From Emydura subglobosa (lineage: Eukaryota; Chordata; Testudines; Chelidae): DNA of 64,000 nt. A program made the position numbers and the translations under genes. Location of the stretch: positions 1,906,794 to 1,970,793 of the forward strand of contig ML679963.1 of the NCBI GenBank assembly GCA_007922225.1. The letters are read 5' to 3'. Positions 1-46,471 of this stretch are shown in pieces; the stretch's first letter is position 1; every line of letters begins with the position of its first letter. A model generated the notes under the pieces. That model saw only the letters and a program-made list of their open reading frames with translations, did no database searches and was not told the DNA's origin.

Positions 1-830
1 AAGGGTTTGCTAGCACTTAGAAAAGGATTAAAATTCAAAAAGACCTTGACAAATTGGAGAATTGGCCTGAAATAAACAAGGTGAAATTCTGTAAAGATAA
101 GAGGGAAAGTACTATGTTATGAAGGAAAAATCAAATACACAAAAAACAAAACGGGAACAACTGGCTAGGCAGTAGTACTGCTGAAAAGGATCTGGGAGTT
201 ATAGATCACAAATGGAATGAGTCAACAATGTGATGCAGTTGTGAAAAAGGCTAATATCATTCTGGGGTGTATTAACAAGAGTGTCACATGCAAGACACGG
301 GACGTAATCATCCTGCTATACTCAGCGCTGGTGAGGCCTCAGTTGGAGTGCTTTACCCAGTTGTGGGTCCCTCACTTTAGGAGAGATGTGGACAAATTGG
401 AGAGATCAGCAAAAATGATAAAAGGTTTAGAAACCCTGACCACTGAGGAAAGGCTAAAAATCTGGATATGTTTAGTCTTGAGAAAAGAAGACTCACGGGG
501 AACCTGATAACATTCTTCAGATATGTTAAGGGCTGCTCTAAAGAGGATAGTGATCGATTGTTCTCCGTGTACACTGAAGGTAAGACAAAGTAATGGACTT
601 AATCTGCAGCAAGGGAGATTCAGGTTAGATATTAGGAAAAACTTCTAACTATAAGGATAGTTAAGCACTGGAATAGGCTTCCAAGAGAATCCCCGTCATT
701 GGAGGTTTTTAAGAACAGGCTAGACAAACACCTGTCAGGGACAGTCTAGGTTTAATTGGTCCTGCCTCACCACAGGGAGTTGGACTACATAACTTCTTGA
801 GGTCCCTTCAGGCCCTACGTTTCTATGATT
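1..830 (+). mobile_element. CR1 LINE, 3' end (truncated)
   Basis: The region reads through the end of a CR1 ORF2: residues like QCDAVVKKANIILGCIN, then LYSALVRPQLE and DKLERSAKMIKGLE. A CR1 3' UTR follows, ending in the typical ttctatgatt tail. The reading frame (217-507) is broken by a stop and several deletions, so the copy is dead. This subfamily is very common in turtle genomes, which is the main taxonomic clue. The left end lies outside the window. Confidence 0.9.
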
Positions 831-1504
831 TTAAAAGTTGTAAATAATAATAATGCTGGACAAGGAAAGCAAAAGTCAGAATTTGACAATAAATGCATGT
901 CTCTTTATGGCAAACACCTTCATTTATGTGATCTACCTTGCTATCACACTCAACATATATCAGCTCCCAACATCATCAGAAAGAAGGTGTCCAATGTTTG
1001 CAGCTGATGTCAGAAATGTTGGCGTAATTTTAGCCAAATGACATTGAAGTATGTTCCCTTCTATTTGGAGTGGAATGGGAGAGTGAGCCTTGATTTTACT
1101 TGTTCAGATTACTTATGGCAGGGCCATGGGGAAGGGCAGAGGTTGGTTTAGAGAAGATTTGTTCTGCTTCTTAAAATCAGAAAAGCCATCTTTACAGAGA
1201 TGTTCTTTAGTGTAGAAGCAACTTACAGAAAGCTGATGGATGCTGACAATAGATGGGATGAGTTGAGAAGCACCTCCCACAGATAGGATTGTGGGGATTT
1301 TTTAATTCAGTTTCTGAATATAACCTATATCACCCCCCAGTGAGTGTATTATTTTAATTCTCTATATCCAGGCTAACTATGAAATGGATACGGCCTTGTC
1401 AGTACATCTATCCCAACAAGAAATCCATGTGTGTTTGTTTTGCTTTCTTTACTGGGTGTTTTCTTTATGGTCTGAGCTATTGACATTGTGTTTTATTGTT
1501 CCAG
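831..1504. other. TAOK1 intron, remainder
   Basis: AT-rich intron between the CR1 copy and the exon at 1505. I see no gene or clear repeat in it. Confidence 0.8.
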
Positions 1505-35768
<34,264 letters not shown>

Positions 35769-37096
35769 CTGAAACAAGAACTGAGGGTGGAACTGTCTGC
35801 CAACAGAAACTGCCTCCAGGTCCCTCCCAGCAGCCTGCTCAGTGTGGGACTGCAGTGTGCTGCTGGGTGAACATGGGATATTGTATTCATTTTGTAAAGC
35901 ATTCGTTTTGTGTTTACTAACTGGGATGTCAGAGTATTTGGCTGCAGGGTTTGGTGGTTTTCATTTTTACATTTTGGGGGTCCGGGGAGGGGATCTAAGA
36001 CATGCAACTAGTCAGAGGAGTTGGCTGTCGGTTAAGGCATTAAAGCTGCACAAGGGCCTCAGTCTGCTTTCGTCACCGCATCCTGACAGAGTTGTAGGAA
36101 GGGGTTAAACCTTCACTAGTGTCCAAAAATCTTCACAGTCACCTGAGCCGCCATGGGGAGCCGCAGATCAGTTACTATCTGGCAGAGAAGCAGCTGTATT
36201 TTCGGTCCATTGTTTATCAGGAAATAGGCCACGTTTCTAGGTATAGCCTCAGGATGGGCGGGATTAATGGAACCGTAGGTGAGGTAGAGGGGCCAGAGGG
36301 AAGGCTGAGTGACTGCCTGCTGAGCGATGACAGGGATCAGCACAGACCCTTGCCACCCAAGTACATGCTCTCTATTGCACTTAGAGGTGAGCTTTCTCCA
36401 ATGGCACAGGGTAGCTTCATGAGCCCCACAATGGTAGACGTGTGTGCAAGGGGGGGTTGAAAACGTTTAAAATCAGTCTAGCATCTTTGCACTCTCCTGG
36501 CTGTGCTGGTGGCAGGGACGTCATGCTTTGGAGGAGGTTGTGAAGAAGAGCATAAATAACACACTTGTATGGCTAGTACTGTGACATCTCACCTTAGCTA
36601 AGCATCAGAATAATTCTTGGAGTGCTAAATAGTTCTTTTGCTCTGTTCTTCAGAAACCTTAGACTTACAGCCAATCAGTCTGCAATGCCAGAGGGATTGT
36701 GAAAGATGCCATAGTCACAAAATGCCATCCATTGGGGTTTTCATTACTACACTACATACACCAATTTATTACCTTTTGGCTTGTTGCAATTTCCTGTTTA
36801 CATGTCAAGTGTAGCCAACTGTTTAAGTGTTTAGTTGCAGTAGTGTACCAGGAGGAGCTGAGCCAATGACTCTTTACCAGCCGCTGACTAACCCACATCA
36901 CCACTGTAGATCTTGCTGCATGTGAAGCTCCTTTATATTATTTTGGTTGCTGCAGTTCTTTACAACTTTCCAGTCCACTGAGACTTTGTGACCATTTGGT
37001 AGCATGTCACGCCGCGTGCAGGAGGCACTATTTCCAGAGGGCTCTCTTACCAGAGCTGCTGTACTACTGAGAGGGAGCCAAAGAGCGTGGGAAGTA

Positions 37097-37102
37097 AATA
37101 AA
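37097..37102 (+). terminator. TAOK1: possible proximal TAOK1 poly(A) signal
   Basis: An AATAAA hexamer 1.3 kb after the stop codon. Its use would give a short 3' UTR lacking the tandem repeat, inverted repeat and Pumilio-type sites further on. Only the hexamer is seen; use is inferred. Confidence 0.3.
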
Positions 37103-38633
37103 GAAATTACATTAAAAAGGTCATGGAATCTGGGGATAAATGGACTGGCTTTTGTGGCTACACATCGACCCGTAGTGCTGGAAGTGGTGGGAGGTGTCGT
37201 GAAAGCCTGGTACCTGTGGTGGGGAGTTCTGGGCCGGCCAGCGCCACAAAGCTAAGATGAGAGCAGGTCGATGAAGCGTGGCTTGAGGTAAAGATTTTCT
37301 TCCTGGGGACTGGCCAGCCAGAGTTCTTTGTAAATGACTTTCCTTGCACACTAATCATCTTGAAGAAAACACTAGCTGCTAACTCTAGGATTTGCCTTTA
37401 ATATGTTTATAGGGCTCAAAAGCAAGGTTTTCCGAATGTGTTTGTCCATGTGACATATTTCTACAGAAATACTCCATTGTCTCACTGCTGTTCAGTTTTC
37501 TCAACAGTGTGACATTCTTTCGTTAGCTAAATTAAAATCCACACTAGATCCTTAACTCTCAGCCAGTGTCTGGTGAATCCAGACGTCAGGATTTCCAGTA
37601 TCTTGGTATATCATGTCACGCTGAACAATGATGGACACTATCCCAAAGGCCTGGTAATATTAACAGTATACGCAGAAGTTTGGGATGGGAGCAGTGGGCC
37701 CACAGGGGAGTACTCCCCTTGGTTACCCTCTAGGTCATGTATGTTTGTGACAACAATGAACTCTTTCTCCCCTCTCCCCTCCTCCCCATATACATCTCTG
37801 TGTGGGGTGGATGTTTTCAAGCTGTTCTTTTGCATTAAAATGTTGTTCAAATGAAATTAAGGAAAAGCACCTTCATTTTCCCGTTTTGTGAAAAAAAATC
37901 CAAAGCCAAACACATATATTGGATCTTACCACCTCGGTGTGGAGGGTCTATACAGAGCATGGTGCTAATCTACAATGTGTAGGAGTTCTCAACTCCTCAT
38001 GATCCCAGACAGCAGCAGTGATGGGGACTGGACTTCAGAATTCAGTTGTTTCATTCTTTAGCTTCTCCTATGGTTTAAATTTGGTCAAAGTCTCTGGCTT
38101 AAATTGAGCTACTTCACCAGAGTTCTCTCAGGCCATCTATTTGTGAAATGTAAAGCATGACTGAATGCTGGACCCAAATGATGTCTATCCCATATTGGCT
38201 TTTTTGTATCCAAAAGAACTGTGTAGTAACCATTTTTACATGTATATCATGTGCAGACCTGGACTATTCCAATGAGTTAATATTTTAATTAAAATAGTTT
38301 GCAAAAACTGATTCAGATCAATGGTCTAAATGTGTGTGTGTGTCTCTGTGTGTACATGTGGGGAAGAGAAGCTACCTTCCGAGTGAGTTTGATCTCGAGA
38401 GATGTCTCCCAATAATTCATTTGTTGTAATCTGTGAAAATCACTTCATATTGTGTAGTGGAGGTATATGAGGAGATAAATTAGTATATATAATATATGTT
38501 ATAAATATCATATATATCACATCAATATCTTTGTGAGATATATGTATAAATATAAAATCAAAATATTTCAGAGAGACGCAAACACTTTCTGAATCAGTTT
38601 GCAAACTCCATTTTTTTTAAATGAAAACGAACT

Positions 38634-38706
38634 ACTCCACGCTGTACTATACGCCCGACTCCACGCTGTACTTACTATACGCCCGACTCCACGCTGTACT
38701 ATACAC
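38634..38706. repeat. tandem repeat in TAOK1 3' UTR
   Basis: Three copies of a unit beginning actccacgctgtacta and ending tatacgcccg. The copies are about 24, 28 and 21 bases long; the middle one carries a 4-base insertion (ctta) and the last is incomplete. Confidence 0.9.
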
Positions 38707-38725
38707 ACTCTTCCCCAACCATTAT

Positions 38726-38858
38726 TAAAAATACTGTAAATTGTGAAAACTACTCCCAGTGTCTCAGCAAGATGCACACTTCTCCATCAGTGTGAGGATT
38801 CACACTGGGAGAATGTCTCTGTATTAATTTACAATTTTTATGACAGTATTTTAAAATC
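38726..38858. repeat. imperfect inverted repeat in TAOK1 3' UTR
   Basis: The left arm holds aaaatactgt and ctcccagtgt. The right arm holds their complements acactgggag and acagtatttt, with ttacaatttt between. The transcript could fold into a long interrupted stem. It may be the remnant of a palindromic MITE. Confidence 0.6.
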
Positions 38859-41800
38859 GTCAACTTGACCCCTACAATATATTATTCTGTTGTTTGGTTT
38901 TTTTCTCTTTCCCTTTGCACAGACCTTAAACTCTGATTAAAGTTTAGTCTAGAGGTGCAATATCAGGGGAATTGGCATTTTTCACCTTTTTAATCGTATT
39001 ACCCTTCATTTGGTTATGTTTAATTAAAATCAGTGGAAGGGACCACATGTGCTTTGTTTGTTGTGGTTTCTGGAAAACGGAGGCCATCTCTCCCATCCCC
39101 ATCAAATGTTGTGCACATAATTCCTTGGACACAACGCTGGAACTTTCATCTGCATTCAGTCTAACCCAGTAAACGTCAAAGGTGTTGAAAAACAAACAGG
39201 GTACAGTACATTAACAAAGCTTTGAATGGAGAAGTCCCCACAGACATTTCTTACCTACAAGTCCTGCCTTGGGGAGAGACTAGAGCTGCTGTATTGTCAG
39301 TTCATCCTCAGTCAATTGTTAAGTAGAACATTGCACGTTGTCTGTAAAACCGGCACAGAGTACACTATGCTGGATACTGGAATAATACTGTTTATTATCA
39401 CAAAGGGAAAAGTGGCCTGTTGAACTCCAAACCTTGATCCTGTCCATGCACTCTTCATTGGCGAAAAGAAGTGGAATTATACCAATATCTACGGTTACTC
39501 TGTTAAATACGCACATCTCTCTGGAGATATCTATATAATGGTATCTCATTTGTACATATTTATATACTGTGTGCGCGCACACAACTCAGGCTGTGCATTT
39601 CTGTCAGGGCACTTCGGTTCTGCTCTCCTTTAGCATTCCTGCAGCTGAGAAGCTACCAGGACAATTTGTGCAGCTGGCCTGTGTTGTGGGGAGGATTTGA
39701 GCAGAGGTGAATTCGGGCTGAGTGGAGTGGGGAAGCCCTTGTTTAAGTACTACCCTGTTTTTTGCAGGTTTTGGAGGGATCCGTAGCTGCTAGGGCATGT
39801 TGTGAAAGGAGGAAGAGAACTCATTTGGAGAACAAGTAAGTTAGAAGGCAGTGCAGACAGTGAGGTTGCACAGCACTCTGAAAGTGGTGTGGGGAGCTAC
39901 TTATGCTGGTTGCAGTATACTGGTTGTCAGTGTGACGTGAGGAAAGACAGTGAAATGCTCATAATCCCTAGGGGTGGTTCATCTCAAAAGATCACAGACC
40001 AAGAGGGGTTTTCCACACACTGCACTGTCTTAATTAGCGATCTGCATTACTGGGGTTAAGTTGCCACTAACTACAAACACACCGCTCTACCTTTGTTGTT
40101 CTGTGTGCATTAAATTGAGGCATTAAGCTAAGGCCAAAACATAAGATAAAACTGTGAAGTTAATTTTTAAAAAATTACTATTCCATGCTTTATTCTTCTC
40201 CCGACCCATTCCCTCCAGAACATGTGCATGTGTGTCTGGGGTGAAGGTCTGTTTCCCCACCGCTGCTGCCAGTGGACGGTGTGCAGGGAACAGCATGTTT
40301 TCTGCCTTGACACCAGTTCTGCGTGGCCCCCTAGTGCTATAGGCTTCTGTGCCGCGTCCTCTCCAACAGATGACAGTAGGACAGAGTCAGCCCTTAGAAT
40401 TTGACTTTCTAGGTCTGGAAAGCGGCCGCCGATTCCTGGCATCTCTTCTCCCCACCCCACCCTGCCTGCCGTGGTGTATCGATGAGCCATCCAGTGGTTT
40501 GGGGGGAGGTGGTCAGTCCTGCACGTGTTGGTCACAGTGGCACATATGGAGGGGATGGATAGCTCCTTAGTTAGTGGGGTTGTTCCCTTGTGGAAGAAAG
40601 CAGTCTCAGGCCTAGCTAGCTTAACTGCATGCTATGTGTAGGGTCTTTTTCACTCTGGGTGCGTCTGGATAACCCCCACTAATGCTAATAGGAGTTGTCC
40701 CTTCACAGAAAAGGGAAGCCCTCAGCGCCCTGTTGTTGTGGGCGATAAACTACATCAAAGAGAGTAACTCTTTGGAAGCAGGTTTGTAACCTTCCTTTTT
40801 CAGCGTCTCCAACAAGCCTTGGACGGCCCTGCCCGTTCAGCAGGAGTGGCTGTTCTTTTCAGACTGTCCATGCTCCTGTTTTAAAGACCATGGGACGGTT
40901 CCACCCACACATTCCCCTGGACTCCGGTCAAATGGTGAGCTTAGCAGAGGGCTTTGTGTACTAAAGGAAGGGTAAGCAAGGACTGCGGATTGATGTCTGT
41001 CTCACTGTGTTCGTTTTCGTTTGCACTGTCAGGATTCGTTTCAGTGGGAGCCAGTTGAGAAATGTTTGCGAGTCTGTGTGGAGTCTGTGTGGAGCTGTCG
41101 GTGGCTATCAGATCAGTGAAGAAGCCAGCTGACTTAGTGGTTTTATTAAACATTACCCCAAGAGAGAGATGGAAGCAGATAACCCTGATTCCTGTTGTGC
41201 AACAGAACTCCACCAATCTGGCCTGTCAGGGTCACTCCCGTGCCTGGGACACTCTCTGTTCCCAACCCTTGGCTAAATGCTGGAGGAAGGAAGCCTGGCT
41301 CAGCGAGAGAGGGACTGGCTAATGAATACATATACCAGCAAAAACAAGCACCTTACCCCAGCTGTGGGCCTCTGAATGCTTGCACTTGACCTGAAGACTT
41401 TTGGAGGAGGGCAGTGGGTCCTGGTACATTTACACCACCTATCTGCCATTTGGCCATGTTCTATAAAGCCAGGCTTATCCCCTCTCTGCCTGCTTCCTCT
41501 AAATGCACATGCTCAGTCTGGCAATCTGTAGGCAGTTTGCCAACAAGAGGTGGGAATTACTACCACAGGATGTGCACCAAATCGGGGGTAGCTCCGGTCC
41601 CCCTGACTTCCCCCTCCTCGTACGGGTACCTCTGAGCATGCACCGTTTGCATTTTCACTGGCAGCCGGTTCAATGGTTGTGAGTGGAAATAGTGTAATTA
41701 TCTGTAAATATGTAGCTAACAAATGGACCTAGTTTCTGTATTTTTTAAGTTTTTGTACTGAAGTTTATAGATACAGTATGTGCCAACTCGAGAGGCGCTC

Positions 41801-43820
41801 CTCTGCCTGCCAGTTGTAGCCCCGCATGCATTTAACCCCTTAAATTGCCTAGCTGACACTGTAAGTATTCATGCTTAAATATTGTAAGCCGAGGGGGAGG
41901 AGGGCAGAGGAATAACTGCTTAATTTGCTGTCCAGGTGGAAATGCTTCTGGAGCTAACAAAGCATCATTGAGCCGTATCTTTTTATCGTCACAGTTTTGG
42001 TCCCCCTTGTTTTAGATGTGTGTGCGCAAAACCTCTGCCCTTTGGAGCTGAATGCAAAGGGTTTTAATGTGGACAGTGCAAAGGACAAGTGTTGGCTTGA
42101 AGCTTTTTCTGGGGCTGAACTTCACATAAACTAAGCCCAATGTATCGCTATCCCTTCTAACACCCCCTTTTATCTGATTTACAGAACTGTACAGAAAATA
42201 CGTATTTTCCCCCCTCTGAAAGGTTTTGATGCCAGGATAATCTAAAGAGCATGTAAACCATTGGAGAAGAAATTAATTGTATTAAGCTTGTTACCTGCTT
42301 TTAGTGCCAGTATAACACATTTCTATGGCAACTCTGAGCTCAGCAAAGATTGGCTATAAGCTGGCAGTGGTTAATGACTGGAAGTATGTGATCACTGCTT
42401 TGGCATGGGTTGGCATCAGGGTTAGACAGGGTCCACCTGGAAGCGCTGGAGGCAAATTCTTGATTGGAAATGGCCACTGACTGAAGTTTCCCTGGACTAA
42501 GTTCAGTGCCAAGCCATGTGTGTGCTCCTAGAAACTGCACGTGGTCAAGGGATGGACTTTGCAGCGGTGGGGGACAGCTTTATGCCATCGAGCATGTTTT
42601 CCTTGCAGACCCACTGCCAGGCGTGCAGATGCTTAGGTGGTCGAGATGTGGGCTACAGCTGGTTTGCACTGTAGTCTTTGTTTTCAGCGCCCATGACTAA
42701 ATTAGGGAGTTTTCCCTTTTCCCTTGGATTGCATATGGATGAAATAATCTGTTACACCTCACTTGTCCCACCTTCACTCAGTGTCTCATGGCACTGAGAG
42801 CTAGATGTCTACAAGAAAAGAGTGGATGTCAGGAGCGCTATAGAGACCGGTCATTGGAAGATGTTTAAGGTGCTTTGGAGGCTGTTGGGATGTGAATTCT
42901 TCAAGATACAGTCAGGGTCAGAGGCGTGTGCAAGGGGTGCAGTTTCTGGCAAACAAAACAACCTGCTTCCTTTCTTCAACCTTCCTCTTTCTCCTAACCC
43001 CTCTCAGCTCTCACCCGGGCTTGCTTGGAACAGACACACTTTACCTGACCAAACCAACGAAAATGGGGGGTGGGTCTGATGTAAATAATTAATGTTAAAA
43101 ATTAAATATAGTGCATATTACAGAAACAAAAGGCTATATTGACTTGAAAAAATTGTAAATGCTGAAGAAGTTTTTTTATTAACACTTGGGTTGCTAAAAT
43201 TCTTATTTATGTTATTCCATGGAAACCCTTAACCCATTTAAAACGTAAGGCGAAGAGTTATGAAAAGGCTGGATTACCATGAGGCCGTTAGCTGTCAGAA
43301 CCCCCTGGGTTTAGTATACAAGAGAGGTAGCATAACATGCATTAGGAAGGGTAGGGGATGGCTGTGTGAGGGGTGTATATTTTTAAAATAGCTTGCTTGT
43401 ATTGTGAAGACTTTAAAGGCGAACTTGAGAATTCTAACACAGCAATTAACAAATTTAACGTTACCCCACTGCGTTCAGAGCATCTTGAATGTATCATCCT
43501 TTTTGTAACCCAGAACGATTGACGGTATTCTTCTACCAGTCAGCCAGACATCTTATTTATATGTTTAATTTTATATATCACTTTCTCTTTTGTTTTCATG
43601 ATTTCCAGCAGGCTTCTGGTTTTGTGGTTGTTTGCACAACACACGTATTGTGTAAACTAAAAGACATTTTAACTTGAACCTGGCATTGTTACTTCCTTGG
43701 ATTTTCTTCCTCCACACTTTTTTTTTGCGGGGGGGAGATGTATTTTCCATTTGCCATTTCCGGGCGAATGCCTGGTCTTTTGCCAGTCATCGGAAAACGT
43801 TTCCCTGTCAGTTGCGTTAA

Positions 43821-43826
43821 AATAAA
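43821..43826 (+). terminator. TAOK1: possible alternative TAOK1 poly(A) signal
   Basis: An AATAAA hexamer about 1 kb before the distal signal. Only the hexamer is seen. Confidence 0.3.
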
Positions 43827-44791
43827 GTAAAACTGTCACCTTCTCAGTGCGAGGGAATGCCTGGGGAAGAAGGCGAGTGCACGCCTGTGGCAGCACAAAG
43901 CTTGGCGTTCACTAGTCGCTGCAGAGCTGCCCTAGGTCCAAGGTGTTCCCGTCACACCCCTGACTCAAGCACAACTGCCAGCACCTGCGGTGGGAGCATT
44001 GCTGGTCTTAGGGCAACAGCCTGCGGCCAGGCTCCCACAGTGTTAGTGAGAGTTAAAATAGCTGTGTCCATCTCAGCTGCCCCCTGGGGAAGAGGGTTGC
44101 GCGTTGCCTGTTACATCCCTTGCTGTCTGCACGCTGTGCGCGCGTGGGGAAAGAGAGGGATGGTCACAGACAACAATTAATTCCCCCTCCCTACTCCCCC
44201 CGCTTCCCTAATAACCTTCCGCACAGGGCTGAGAACTTCACAAGGCCCCAGCCCGTCCTTGGGCAGCTGTGGCCAGTGGAAGGTTTGTTCGTTCTGGGGC
44301 AGGGTGGGGGTGTGTACACATGGCTTTCGCAAAGCAGCGCCAGGAGAGAGCAGCACTCTGTGGTGTGTGGTGCCGCTCAGCGCAACACGCACGCTGTGGT
44401 ACTAACAAGTGGTCTGAGTCCTCCAGGCCCAATTCCTGCAGTGATGGATCACAAAGGGTTAAAACAGGGACATTGGACTCCTCCCTGCTGCTGTTTCTGT
44501 TGGCACCAGCTGGGATGGGTGACTACAGGTGTGCAGTTTCCTGTGGGTAGGAAATGCCACAAGCACTAACTGGTCAGGCTTCTTGTACAGTACATTGTCA
44601 GTATTCTGGTACCCTTCCGGCTCGGCATACGTTAGCGCTCGTATATAACCTGTATTAATTGTATAGATTGTGCATTTAAAGCTGTTACCAAGTTGTCAGA
44701 AAATAAGAGAAGAGAAAACAAGGTCATATGTAATATTTTGTTTGTAAGTATCCTTTGTATCCTAGCAAAGGAAATGTTAAAAATCAACTGT

Positions 44792-44797
44792 AATAAA
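44792..44797 (+). terminator. TAOK1: TAOK1 distal poly(A) signal
   Basis: An AATAAA hexamer in AT-rich context is the last one before composition turns GC-rich and before the convergent gene ABHD15. It is the likely end of the long TAOK1 mRNA. Confidence 0.7.
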
Positions 44798-44815
44798 GTA
44801 ATTTTAGTACATGGA

Positions 44816-45972
44816 GCGTCTGCGCCAGTTTTTAACAGGTGGGGTCGGGCCGCCTGAGGAGAGCACGCCGGGAGCAGGGCATGGGCTTCGCGTCTCCTCT
44901 GAAAGCTGTTCCTTGGGCAGCACAGTGCCGTCCCATGACGGGGGCACGATTGCTCTGACGTGGTACAGGGGGGCGCGTTCCCACCCCCGCGCTCTCCTGC
45001 TGGCCGGGGGAGTACGTCTGAAATGACAGGGTGGTCTTTACAAGGCAGAGCGGCCAGCAGGCAGTCACCTTGCGCTGGTTGCGGAGTGGGCAGCGGGGGG
45101 CTGGTGTGTGGAGAGTAAGACACGCCATTACTGATTGATCGGCACCCGTCGGGTGCGCCACCGCCTCAAAGAGCTGACAAGGTAAGGCCTCTGCCCCGCC
45201 CGCTGCTCTGCACGGAGCCCTGCGGACCTTGCTGGGGCTCGGCGAGCACTGGCTCTGCCTGGATGGAACGACCTGGCAGGTCAGGGCCCAATACCGGGAA
45301 GGGCCGCGCCAGCGAAGCAAGGCACGGCAGGCTGGCGAATGAGCAGGCAGGAGAACCCGTTGTCGGCCTGGCAGGCGAAGGACGCCTCCAGCAGGGATTT
45401 AAGGAGAGGTTAGCAGGGGGCAAAGCAGCCATCTGCCAGGCTGCGGCTTTGGAACAAGTTGTTACTCCTGGCAGGTTTGACTCCATCTCCGTCCAGCCAG
45501 GGAGGACTGGAGGAGACCAGAATTAACATGGGGCTCGAAACAGCTGCGGCAAGTGCCCCTGGCTCCAGACCCCGCCCCTGCCACGGCTTGTACAGGAAAG
45601 GGAGATGGTGCCTTGCCGTGTGAACACGCCATTACGTGCATGTACGAGTGGAGTTTCACAGGCACGAGGGGAGGACCAGACAGCTGTGTCCAGCCCCGAG
45701 TTAGCATGTCATTTACAGTGTAGTGTGCACACCTGGGCGCTCAGTACACTCCGCTTCTACAGGGAGGGCGTGGCAGGGGCCTTGGTGTGGAAAACCTGCG
45801 CTGCTGGCGTGAGAGCAATCGAGCTGGGGAAAGGCGTGCAACGGTGGGCGCTGCTTGTCCTTTCTAAAGGGGGAAGATTGTGCCAAGCGCTGCCTGCCCC
45901 TGGACGGCGTTCCCTGGCCTCTCCCAGGGACGCGGCCTTTACCAGTCTACTACGGAGAGGTCCTGCCCGGCA
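44816..45972. other. TAOK1-ABHD15 convergent interval
   Basis: GC-rich, with no AATAAA on the minus strand in this interval. The ABHD15 3' UTR must therefore use a variant signal here or run on into the region antisense to the TAOK1 3' UTR. No other gene is seen. Confidence 0.6.
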
Positions 45973-46471
45973 CTACCTGGTGTAGGACCTCTGCCAGCTG
46001 AAGATCTCCTGGAGGTCGTAGGCAGACGAGGAAGCCTCTCTTTTCTGCAGAACACCCCTCCTGCGCCGGTGCAGCCCCTTCACTCTCTCCTCCCCCCGGA
46101 AGAACTCGGCGACGGCTCTGAAGTACTCCAGCGTCACCTCGTGGCTCCAGGAGTGGCGGCCCTCCTTCAGGAAGCCACAGTGACCCCCATGCGGCGTCAG
46201 CAGCAGGAAGAAGTAGGGGCTGCTGTGGAAGAGCTCCAGGGGGAGGGTGCTGGCCAGAGGTCCCCGGACGGGGTCGTCGGCGCTGCAGATGCACAGGACT
46301 GGGACGGCCGCCTCGTCCACGTCCCGGAGGGGGTCGTTGCGATCCCAGTAAGCCTCCCAGGTGGTGGGCTGGCTCTTGGTCTGGCAGAAGAGGACTTCCT
46401 CCAACTCCCGGAGCGAGTGGCTCCTGAACAGCCTCCCCGTCTCCACGACCTCTGCCAGCGCCGTGGCGTAC
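45973..46471 (-). CDS. ABHD15: ABHD15 exon 2, residues 315-480
   Basis: 499 bases with acceptor ctcccag and a TAG stop at 45975-45973. It begins YATALAEVVETGRLFRSHSL and contains the acid (SADDP) and histidine (HGGHCGF) of the hydrolase triad. It ends WQRSYTR as in mammalian ABHD15. Confidence 0.95.

Larger units (their letters stand above)
35769..44815 (+). other. TAOK1: TAOK1 3' UTR
   Basis: About 9 kb without coding potential between the TAOK1 stop and a canonical poly(A) signal at 44792-44797. A very long 3' UTR is also known for mammalian TAOK1. Alternative AATAAA hexamers lie at 37097-37102 and 43821-43826. The UTR contains AT-rich low-complexity sequence (38484-38560), a TG/CT microsatellite (about 38330-38360), a 24-28 base tandem repeat, an inverted repeat and three Pumilio-type octamers. 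The exact cleavage site is inferred. Confidence 0.8.

Noticed and set aside
217..507. Open frame resembling a small protein gene
   Set aside because: Its residues match the end of CR1 ORF2; it is transposon debris.
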